Origin: Siphonodentalium dalli | Lineage: Eukaryota > Mollusca > Scaphopoda > Gadilida > Siphonodentaliidae | NCBI GenBank assembly: GCA_032622095.1 | Contig: CP136062.1 | Location: 195,555,887 to 195,619,886, forward strand | Length of the DNA: 64,000 bases | Direction: 5' to 3' | Shown here: positions 41,301 through 53,300 of the stretch, piece by piece | How positions within the stretch are numbered: position 1 is the first letter of the stretch | Layout: every line of letters starts with the position of its first letter | Notes under the pieces: generated by a model | What the model saw: only the letters and a program-made list of their open reading frames with translations | Told to the model about the DNA's origin: nothing | The model's database searches: none | Position numbers and translations under genes: made by a program

Positions 41301-44300
41301 TCTGTGACCACGTCCATGACCACGAGTAGATGCTTGTCGCTGTCCGGATCCATGGGACATGCGGCTGCCGAGTTTGGAGGTATCCTCGATCTCTCGAGCG
41401 GTTTCAGAAATATTATCGCCGAACAACTGACTCGTGTATGGACGCGAGTGAGTGCACAACTGCACATAGTTGGAATTTAAGTCTGGCTTTAGAAGCTCTC
41501 AACGGATCATATTGAATTGGAAATTCCCATGGCCTAACAAAGCTATCGCATCGTTGGTATCATCTATGAGTCGGCCAATTTCCGGACACTCTGTCTCGAG
41601 ACGTGCCGCTGTATCCAGGACCTTTGAGAGGATTACAGCTGACTTTATCAGAGAGAGTTCGATGTTTTGTAATGTGACATCTTGGGATCAAACAGGTGCT
41701 GACAACACATCCCAAATGATCTGGTTTACACGCACTGTCTGCAAACCGACACAATTCTCTGGACGGGCATTTTGTTCGTCCTTGGTGAGGGACCGATACT
41801 GTTCTTCATCAATGCCCTTCAAAAACATCGCAGAAATTGATTCCGCTAGAACAGGTTCTATTTTCGGTGCCCGAATTTCTTGGCTTTTCATACGTTTTGC
41901 CATTTTACTAAATCGGCTGCTGGAAGGAATATCCTCAGCACCATTCCCAAAGTCTGTATGACTTGTTTCAAATTGTTCTGATTCGGCATCGCCAGTGTCA
42001 GAATATGAATAATGGTATTCACTTGACCATGCTCGAGGTCAGTGAGCCGAGAAGCCATCTCTACAATTCTACCACCCTGTACCTGCTGCGTTTCAGCAAT
42101 TTGACGCAGTTGTTTTAAAATATCGGCGGTCATCGAGTCGCCGGCAGGTTGTGGCCTCGGTCTAATTTCCTATTTCGAGGCAGAATTCGTAACAGCTGTC
42201 GACGCCGTTACTTTTTGCTTCCCTTTTGTACTGCTGGTAAGCGCTGGCTTCTGTGAAGCCGCTTCAGTACTTATAGGTATGATCCCAACTATGTTGGGAT
42301 CTTTTTGTGACATATTTTCTTCGTAGTCGGCAAACACGTGCTAGTAATTTGCTAAGAAAAATGTCGTGACTTTCTTTCGTTGACGCTAAAGCACAACTGT
42401 TGGGCGGACAGTTCGTGCATGCGCAAGGCACTCCCTAGTCAAGGACGACCTGATTGGTTGGCGTATATATAATTACTTGTTCCCCATCTACATTTCAATA
42501 TCAATATCCATGACAAATTTCATGATGATCAGACGAAAACTTCATCAAGTTGAGCTAAAAATGAGAGTATCTATCTATTGAGAAATATAATATTTATAAA
42601 TAATATTACTTTTTCCTTAAGGGAAGCCCGAAACTGAACTATATGGATTACGTCTCCGGGCCTTGTGTCAATCAGGAGGGTTAAAATTTTATTGATGTGC
42701 CGACCCCACTCACATCCGTGTCCAGATTAGTCTCGCATGAATACACCCGCATTCTATCTATTGTCTAGTCAGTTTTTTATTTCCGACTTAATCATGAGAT
42801 TTGCGAGTCGCGGGGTTGGGAATGGCACCACCATGGGAGGGATCTATGATAGTTCAGTTTCGGGCTTCCCTTAAGGAAAAAGTAATATTATTTATAAATA
42901 TTATATTTTTCCGCCAAGGAGAAGCCCTCAACTGAACTATATGGATTAGAATGCAAGCCCAGGAGGAGGCACGAGCAATAAAGTTAATTAATATCCAAAT
43001 TCGATGGGAATGTACTCTTCCGAAACAGGATTCATGTAAATGTGATTTAGTCATGAATCAGATATGATTATGTTACGTGAAAGAGCTCCCAATTCAGATT
43101 ACGACATTGCTCAAATGTGTACCGCCCCCCCCCCCCCCTTGTTTTTGGAATAAACATCCCAGGTAGTGCCATATAATTCATGCTAGCGAGACAACCGAGC
43201 AAGTATAACTTTGCTTCATCCTATTCTCTTTGTTATCGTCTTCGCTCTCTCGACAGTTCACATTATGAACTGATGTCACATGCAGCCATTGTCACATGCA
43301 CTCTATGTGGAAAAATAGTAGATCGATGTGAATTTTCTCGAAATTTAATAATCGTATTGCCACTACCATTAGGCACCTGAGAGAAAGGTGCTGGAGCAAT
43401 CGCCCGAGAAGATTGGTTTCCCGAATCAACCACTTGCAGCACCCGCCTACCATTGGTTCACACTGCCGTAGCAGGACCGGGAGGGGCCTGAACTGGTCCT
43501 GCCCGAGGTAAAGACTGGTACGGTTGCTCAAAGTAGGTAATCATTGACTAATATGCCCTCACCCAACTTTAACAAGTAATACACCCGTGAATGAGCAACC
43601 CGCACTGTGTGGCCAGCAAATTCGAATCACGTTCGACTGCAAGACATGCTGTTAGTTATAACAAAGCAAGGTTAATAGACATAACACAATACAATCTGTA
43701 GGTTATTGAGTAGAAAGTAAGGTTAATATAATTACGTTATACCCCTGGCCACGTGATCTTACCTGCTATGACAGGTAAGATACTGTCTTTTCTCGTATAT
43801 GAGGACGATGAGTTCCGAATGCACATAGGCAAGAACTAGGCGGTTTCCGTTAGGAAAGTGCGCTTACAGCGGACGTGAAGATACAAATGCCTTCATTGTC
43901 GTCATGATTGTATCGAATCGTTTTGTCACATAATCAGTGGATATGTGACAATAGACGAAGAGCCATGTCTTGGCCACTTCGGAAATATATTGGCAGTAGA
44001 TGTGCGCAATATAAACGCCGCGCATGTAAGCTCGCTTTAGACATGTAACAATACAAATGCAGTCCTTTCGGATATTCTGCGCAATATAAATGTGTTGCAT
44101 GTAACTGCGCATCATACACGAGTGAAAGCTATTTGGCAGAATATCGTTTCGATATATGTGGAAATAGAAGTTAGTGAGCCAAGTGATGGTCTCTACTGGA
44201 AAGACTATTGGCAGTGAATCTGGAGCACGTGACAATATGTATTCTTTCTATTTCGCTGTTTGCCGTTATCATTCACTGATGAAACTGCAAAGTATGTCAG

Positions 44301-47300
44301 TATTGGGATGAAAACTGTTCACCATATGTAAGCATACTAGTAGTCAGTTCTGACAGCATACATGATGCCCTGATACCATATGATTGTCATGTACAATGTA
44401 TGGAACTATTACGGCGTGCAATACATTATTGCAAGCTCGCCAATGCCGAGGCATATTAGATCCTACGGTAAGATGGCATTGAGGCACTTAAAGTCTTAAA
44501 CCATAATATGTCAATGGGACCGAGAAATTGAATGTATCGACAATCACTAATGTCTGAGGATAAGAGGTCAGATGTGTCAAGTTGGTGACATCTGCTGATC
44601 GCAGTCGTTACATCACAAAGATTGTCAATTCTAAGTGCCAACCCATGTGTGGCGTAAATCTTAAATCATCTGGCGGATGTTATGAAGGAGAAACATCAAT
44701 CGAATTAAATTCAGTGAGATGCTGGCAAGCCAATAAATCGTTGCAACACCCTGACCATGTTGTGAACAAGGTGTGCCATATTGAAGACGAAGCTTTCCCT
44801 TATTGGCCAAGTTCCCATTGGAGATGGTTACTCTCCACAAGTTGGCCAGTGGTCTCACTTCAAGTCGAACATCCAAGATGGCTCCAAAATGTTCTTACCA
44901 TGGGTAGAATCACCATTGTTTAAGTAAAGTGAGCCAAGTGTAGCTGGAGTGTCAGGCTACAAAGTTGTCACTTCATTGCAGTTGGTGAACAATAGTTCGT
45001 AGTAACCCAAACTGTACATACATGGATGTAAAGAATGCAACACAATATTTAGATCGTCAGACAACACATCAATTTGAAGTGTGGTTATATATGTGATAAC
45101 GAATACCATCCCCCTGTTACGGAGTGTTAGTAACTATTGTACTGATGATACAATGAGTTATATGATATTTAATCGTGATAGACAAGGCAGAATTTTCTAA
45201 ATACCTTGAAGTCGCTGTAATGTTTTATTACATTTGCCATGTGTCTAACAAGACCACGCGCTCATACATACTGGCGGGCGTAGATTCGCAGGTATTGATC
45301 GTTAAAACAATGTTACAGATCGCTCAGTCGAAAGAAATGTGAATTGTCATCTGATAACAAGTACTATCTTTCGTATTTAGTCATGTAAATTATTACAAAG
45401 GAGGATATGGCTGTCCTGTGCAACTTTCTGCGAATTAACAGAGCAGTGCCATGTATGATTTGGCAGTATACATTATGATACAAAGCAACGGAACTTAAGA
45501 AATAACCGAAGCGAGTCGACGGAAACTTATGTAAAGTGAAACACGTGTAGCACGAAATTAGGAGATATCGCATACCGTACTACATTGCGTCCTCAATTGT
45601 AAGTCATGATAGTCATCACGCCGTATGTGTGGCACAATATGCACTATGTGGTTTTGCCACAAGTAAGCTATGTGCTTCTTTAGTCATTGTCAAGATGGCC
45701 ATCTTAATTCCAATTGTTGAAAGATAAAGCCGTCTTGAGGAAAACAGAAAACACGGAAACAAATTACGGATACAGTGAAACGAAAAAAGTTCCCGTTTCG
45801 GATGTGAGAAATATTAATTAACTATCGGGTACAATAAATTGCAAGTTTGTAATATCAACAATAAATATTGAGTCGATAAACTCGCAACACAGAAAGATAC
45901 AACCTTGAGAAAATAGAAACGATCCTGTCCTGGCGAGGAGGAATAAAAACTGACTAGACAATAGATAGAATGCGGGTGTATTCATGCGAGACTAATCTGG
46001 ACACGGATGTGAGTGGGGTCGGCACAGCAATAAAATTTTAACCCTCCTGATTGACACAAGGCCGGAGACGTAATCCATATAGTTCAGTTGAGGGCTTCTC
46101 CTTGGCGGAAAAATTAAGTACAAGCACATGTAGATTTAATGTGTTCTGATAATTTCATATTTAGAAATTGAAGGGTTAACCTCTTCGCTGCTATGACGTC
46201 ACTAACTATTACGGACGTAAAAGTGCACGCCGTGTGCTATATGGTCCGTAGGTACTACGGACCTACTTCAGCACACTAGCAGTGGGCCATTATACATAAC
46301 TGGAACTCAGAGATTGGTGCATCGGAATAAATGTATCTCGACGTTTCAAACAGTGTATGATGTTCCACGATTGTGAACGATAATAGCCTTTCAGCTGAGT
46401 CAGTTTTATGGTTCTTGTGATATTCCCGTTATATTTTCCCATTGGAAAATGCCAATAACGTCAACAGCCCAGCACACGACGTCATAACGTCATTTAGCAG
46501 CGAAGAGGTTAAAGAACTGAAGCTCACCATTGTTGTCTTCAAACTCAACATAAAAATTCGCTCCAATCTGCTCAACATCTGTGACGCGACATCCACCAGA
46601 TTTATTCTCAAAATAAAGACAGAGCAGATCATTAGTCGTGCCGTCTGCTGTGTTGATAACCTTCAGATAGAGCTTGCCTGCATCCCGCTTTGGTACTTGT
46701 TGTTTCATATCACAGACAATGTTGAACGGATCTACCTGTCGGTTGAGAATATTCGGCATGATCTGTGATGGACTGAACCGTTGAAGATATACTTCTTTGT
46801 CCAGAATAATGCACGGTGAGCTACTGTATCTTTTGAGGACTCGCTCCACAACTGAAAGAATGCAAGCATAATTTTGATTGAGTTCAAAGAAACTTGTACC
46901 GTAATGCCCTAAATAATCGACTCAGTGAGAGCTTTCCGATGAATGGCAACAAGCCATATTTCTGACTAAATCCTGAAAAATTACCCATAATTCTGCTGTG
47001 GTTAAGGAGTCGATTATTTAGGGCATTACTGTATTTCAGAGACAAATGATAGCACACACCAACAAGCTTCAAAACATAAGTACACTTAACCCTTTCTTTA
47101 TTAAATACTCATTGACGAGCAGTAGGAAATACTAGTAACTTTGCTATCAGGGTCCACACTGGTCTTACAATTCTTTTCGTAAATGTTTTGGCCATTATTC
47201 TAATCATTGGCCAAATTGAAAAACCATATTATTGAGCAATCCAAGACTAAACAAATTTTAGTATTAAAAAAAATAAAAGGTTGCAGACCCCACGTCCCCC

Positions 47301-50300
47301 AAATCGAGTTGGCTTTTTGAGACGTTGGCTTTTTTTTAGAACAAACAATTCAAATTCTGGCAAAATTTGACTCAAACTAGACGATGACAATGAAAGGTGA
47401 TCAAGCCACACACCAAGTATCAATCTTGAGATTCTTTTGAAGAATGCTCAATTTATCATTGAGACAACAGAAGTGTTATTTCTAAATGGAATAAAATAGA
47501 ACTTGGCCTGTGTCTTCTCAAATGAGAACCATGTGTCAAGTATCAAGAATTTCTGTTGAAAAATAATCTTGATGAGGCCTAAGAAGAATAAGGTCCAAAG
47601 AAGGTGAATTTAGTGACGCTAGCAATGCTGTTAAGTTTTGTTAATTGATTAAGCAAGACGCGGTAATGGCAGCTACTGCCAGCTTATCATCATTGTTTTG
47701 ATAATTAACAGACTTGAAATTGTCTTTTTCTTCTACAGCATTGTTTTAGAATTGCATGAAATTCTATATTCGCTTTAACGGCTTTTTCTGCAGCATTGCC
47801 TTTTGCCACAGCTAATTTCAAGGGCTGAAGTATCCATGTGTGACTTAATTCTGGTAAATTGTTGTACATACATGTATCACAAAACACACACACGCGGCAG
47901 ATTTCAGATTAAACTGTTTTGTTTCTAATATTTTTTGGTAAATTCAAGATTGTTTTGCTAATACAATCTTGAATTTAAAAAAATTTCAAATTTTTTAATC
48001 AGAGTTGGTATACAAATTGCACCTGTAGACCATGGGGAGAAAATCTAGAGCTGTCGTCGCTCTGAAACGTTTATAAATGGTACTACATATTTTTTATGAC
48101 TAAAATGAAAAGTAAGCAATGCGTGAAGTGTTTCATGTTAAGAAAATGCAACATACTTTTTCTGGACATTCTGCTTCCAATGAATACAAATAGTTTTTGT
48201 TTGGGGCCCGAACATTTTGTTTGAATGTAAATTTTTTATGACTTCGTTGTGTCTTTCTGGAACATATAATATCATCAAAGGGTAGTTCTGATATTTATCA
48301 ACCTATTTTGATACCAGGAACAATTCAAAAGCTAATATTATTAGATGTATTTTGGAGTGCAAACTGCCATGTGGCTTTAAAATGAATATGATTCTTCAGA
48401 AAGAATTGGATTAGCCATATATCATACATTACACCCCTAACCTAAACCTTGTAAAGTAACTATGACTGTAGTTGGCTAAGTGAGCACCACAAAGAAATTC
48501 TCACCTTGTACATCGCTGTAAGTTACGAGAATATCATTTAATTCTGGCCTGGACATGAGCTTCTCAATAAGCCCGCCTCCTGAACGCATGGTGTTAGAGA
48601 AGACGAGATGTATCATCTCGTCTCCTATCTCATTAACAGGACCGAAAACTCGGATTGTTCTGAAATCTTCCCCCGCGCCGCTTCCCACATAATTCTCTGG
48701 AGATCCTGTAACTACTTCATTATGCTGTCCATCAAGCCGATTATAAACCAGAGGTTTCCAGCATTCATTGTCTTCAAATTCGGGAAATTTAACCTGATAA
48801 AAAAAATATGAAATGATTAAACATAATGAGGAAGCAAGGAGATTACCAGAACATGCGGTATCGGTTCCGTACTGAGGCAGTACTAAAACCGTGGTACCAG
48901 TCATATGTTCCTTCCAAAAACAGATGGTGACATGGGAGGCACAACGAGCGATTAATTCTTCTTTTTTTTCGAAGACAATTTATCAGACAACTTGTACCGA
49001 TCCGAGAACGGGCTAGTGGTACATGCATTCGACACACTATGCCTTTCCCTGGTCTCTTGGATCATCGATGTAGAAGTCTCAAACATTGCCTGTATTCATG
49101 TTTTATTCGGGAACCTGTAGCCATGGTTGGTCCATTAATTTTAATGGAAAAGTCGAACAAGACTGCATGCCTTCTTGTCATCCCCTTTCAGGTGAGTTCC
49201 AATTGAGAGTGATGTGAAACACTCCTTTAGGGTTTGAGAATAATCTTGCTCAAAGTAGTTATTTTTTATGAATATTAATCGAAATTGACAACACACATGG
49301 TCATTTTTATATATTAATTAATTGCAATGACTTTTTGATGGCGAAATCAATTATGTTAGTTTATCGCCAAAAGTTGAGTCCCGAATCGATATGTAAATAT
49401 TTACAATAGAGCATAGTTCAGATGATGTTTTCTATGGAGTGGTACATGTATGGTCGAATTCTTTGTATTTTTCGCCGACTAGTATAATGCTACATTACCC
49501 AAGTTGCCATATCGCATAAGTATTAACTTATCAATTTCACGGACCCGAACAAGTCAATAATATGTCTATAATATGTAAGACGGCTTTGAATAAGTCATGC
49601 ACAGACCAAGTGGAGATGGGCATGATGGCGGGCTTCATAAGAAGGGTTAGACAACTACTTGACCTGACTGATATACAGTAATGCCCTAAATAATCGACTC
49701 CTTAACCACAGCAGAATTATGGGTAATTTTTCATAAATTTAATAGTTTAATATTGATACGACTTGTACTTTGTAGTTTGCATGACGAGGAAGTAACCCAT
49801 TAATAGTGGTTTGTCATGCATGGTGTGATGGTCATTTCCTTGTATATGCAATGTGTATATAATGTAAAATATATATATCTTGTAAGTTGTTGTTTCCACA
49901 ACCTCATTCATTTGATTATTGATTGATGATGTTTTTATTTACAGTAATGCCCTAAATAATCGACCAGTGCCTTGTTGCCATATCTCCAACTAAATCCTGA
50001 AAAATTACCCATAATTCTGCTGTGGTTAAGGAGTCGATTATTTAGGGCATTACTGTACTTGACCTGACTGATAGAATCATGATTAGTTTTAGTTCTGGGT
50101 GTTGAGCTGTATAGTAATGGATGGGGCTAACATGACTATTTTTTCAACCATTCGGTATATACGGGTTCACTTGTGATACAGGTACATACACATACACAGC
50201 GGAGTACATAACATACACACATTAATATATAAAACATCACAGGTGTGGCGAAATTAGATAGCTGCGGGAGTGCAGAAGGGTCACAGTAAAACAGCATGAT

Positions 50301-53300
50301 GTCAAATCACTGACTGACACAACAGGGGAGTCCAAACTTCAAAGACATAGATTTATCTTCTCACATTGAGAGAAACAATTTCACACAACCTTGTTATCAG
50401 CAGAATTATGTGTGTTTATTGGGCAGCCAGCATTCCATGAAAATTCACATCTGAATTCCTCACTAACACAATGCATGCCAAACGTACAACTAATATGAGC
50501 CAACAGATGCAGAAAACATGAGAGATTTAAATTTAGAGAACAACAACAGTTAACCCTGCTCTAAATTCTGCCACTCAATTCAGATTACCAACGGTTCTGA
50601 CAAGTAAGAACTGGTACCCGCATTTACTTAAGTATGCCCAATTTAACACAGTTCTGGTATCTTATAAGAATGTCAATGGGGAAACCGGCTCAATACCTCG
50701 TGGAATTGCTCCTACCCTACCCTGTTTCGACGATGTAAGCTGGTGTTTATTGCGTGTTGAAGATAATTCTGAAAATATATTTTGCCAACTAGAGAATTTA
50801 ATAAATTAATATCCATCATCCTCCTCCCCCTTCTATCTTTCTCTCCGACCTCCATCTCTGTCCTAACACCTCCTACTCTCCATACATGCTTCTCGACAGT
50901 TACCTATCATACAATTTCAATACACCTACATTACTAGTAGTCCTATGACATTGTAAATACGGTAAACATTATTATTATTATGATCTATATAATGAGTGTC
51001 AATGACACTGTAGCTCAACTTGGAAAAGGAATAATTTCATGTGTTACAGTCAATGGAGCGATTAGGAATGCAGAAAGTTGAAATGTCTAAGTAATACTAG
51101 ATTATCAACATGAAGAGATATATATATATATATATAAAGTAAAATCCAAGATGGCCACTGGCGGCTATGTTTTCCAATGAAATTCAAAAACATTTGATAG
51201 CTCCCATCTAATAGATCAATATCAAGATCAATATGAAGTTTGGTGATGATCGGATGAGGGAAGTGGACTGTAGGGTGTGCCAAAGGATTTAGTCATGCAA
51301 AGAGTAAAATCCAAGATGGCTGTCGGCAGCCAAGTTTCATGGCTGAATGACCCCAAAATGACTCATTCCCATCTACATGTCTATATTATCATCCATGTCA
51401 TGATGACAAATTTCATGATAATCAGATGAACAGTTCGGTCTGTAGCTCATGCTAACGGATTGAATTTTGAAATCCAAGATGGACACTGGCTGCTACGTTT
51501 TTTTGCCCAATGTCCCCAAAATGACCCATTTCCCCATCCACATGTTAATGTCAATAGCCATGACAAATTTCATAATGATCCAACAAAAGGTATGACTTGT
51601 TAGCCAGTGCCAAAGGATTTAGTCATGCAAAGATTAAAATCCAAGATGACTGCCAGCGTCCATGTTTTATGGCCGAATGACCCCAAAATGACTCGTTTCC
51701 CATCTACATGTCAATGTTAAGATCAATGACAAATTTCATGATGATCCCACCCAATGTACGACCTGTAGCCGATGTCAAAGGATTTAGTCATGCAAACAGT
51801 AAAATCCAAGATGGCTGCCGGCTGCCATGTTTTATGGTCGAATGACCCCAAAATGACTCGTTCCCATCTGCATGTCAATATTAACATCCATAACAAATTT
51901 CATGATGATCAGACAAACAGTACGGCCTGTAGCCCGTGCAAATGGATTGTAATTTGAAATCCAAAATGACCACAGGCGGCCATATTTTTTGGCTGATTGA
52001 CCACAAAATGACTCGTTCCCATCTACATGTCAATGTCAACAGCCATGACAAATTTCATAATGATCTGACCAAAGGTACGACCTATAGCCCATGCCAATGG
52101 AAATTGTTGACGGACACCTCCATCCACACACACACACATGCACACACACACGGACGACGGATACCAAGCCATGGTAATAGCTCAAACTTTACAAGTAAAG
52201 TTGAGCTAATAATATATTCATAGTAATATTCATTACACATGCACAACCAATGTGATTTTTACATAATGTATTATATGGTATGTCTCTATACCTATGTAAA
52301 TTTAGCTAAGGTGATTATAAATAAAGAATTGACCTCAAATCACTTGGTATACTTGGACTAAGAAGTGAATGTGTCAAAACAAAAGCAGTGATATTCCGGA
52401 GTCTAAAACATAAATATATCAACGCAAAATCCCCTCATAAACCTTTCTATACTAAATACTCAATGATAAGTAGTTATCCCATAGAAAATGTTTAGAAATG
52501 AATAAGTTCAACAAAGGTTGTTTGTTGAACTTATTATCTGAACATTTCCCACCAATGAATAGGAATCCTTCTGCTTTTTCCATTGTCTGTCCTCTGTTCA
52601 TATTTCCTCAACATCAAGCCTTGAAATAGTGTCTGTCATTTGCAGAATGAGGTCCCCAGAGGGTGAATTTAGTGATGCTACCCCGCATAGCGGGCTAGCA
52701 TCACAAAATTCACCCTCTGGGAACCTCATTCTGCTGAGGTGTAAGCAGAATGAGGTCCCCAGAGGGTGAATTTGGGTAGCATCACTAAATTCACCCTCTG
52801 GGGACCTCATTCTGCAAATGACAGACACACTACTTCAAGGCTTGTTCAACATATCCCTCCAGTTGAATAACAGACCCTTCCAGTGTATACTCTTATGACT
52901 GAGTGGGAGAATCTATTTATTATTGAAAGGCTTAACCCTTTGGAGAGTATTTGTAACGTCATATACATGACGTCATGAGTAAATTTAACGTCTACGTCAT
53001 AGCAATAATTATTAACAAGTTCGGGTCAAAAAGGTCCAATAATTCGTTTTAATGTATGTGCATTTTCTGTTAACGTGTGTTATCATAATCGATTGCACTT
53101 ATACATTTGGGACATTATATTAATAAAAAATAACTCCTATACAAATCATTTATAAATCAGATGATTTATTGAAGTTATGTCTACATAAAATGAAAATTCC
53201 TGAAACGACATATATGTCGTTCCACTCGCGAACCGTACAGCGACATACATGTATATGTTGTTCTACACGCCAAAGGGTTAACTATTTATTTATTGTCTAT

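Larger units (their letters stand above)
34572..42475 (-). mobile_element. Chimaeric DIRS-like (tyrosine recombinase) retrotransposon block
   Basis: Inserted in an R2 copy (halves at 34,393-34,571 and 42,476-42,557). In minus-strand order it has gag-like, RT (element A), then gag-like, RT/RNase H and tyrosine recombinase (element B). The switch at about 40,077 occurs inside A's RNase H start (after ELSWWVLN) and runs straight into B's gag start. DIRS elements use a tyrosine recombinase instead of an integrase and have inverted or split repeats. All reading frames except B's gag are broken, so the block is inactive. Confidence 0.8.

Noticed and set aside
43864..44235. 123-codon minus-strand ORF
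   Set aside because: It is within non-coding element C, shows no domain, and overlaps a repetitive CGCAATATAAATG sequence.
44582..44923. 113-codon plus-strand ORF
   Set aside because: Also in element C, with a second frame opposite; composition is like its surroundings.
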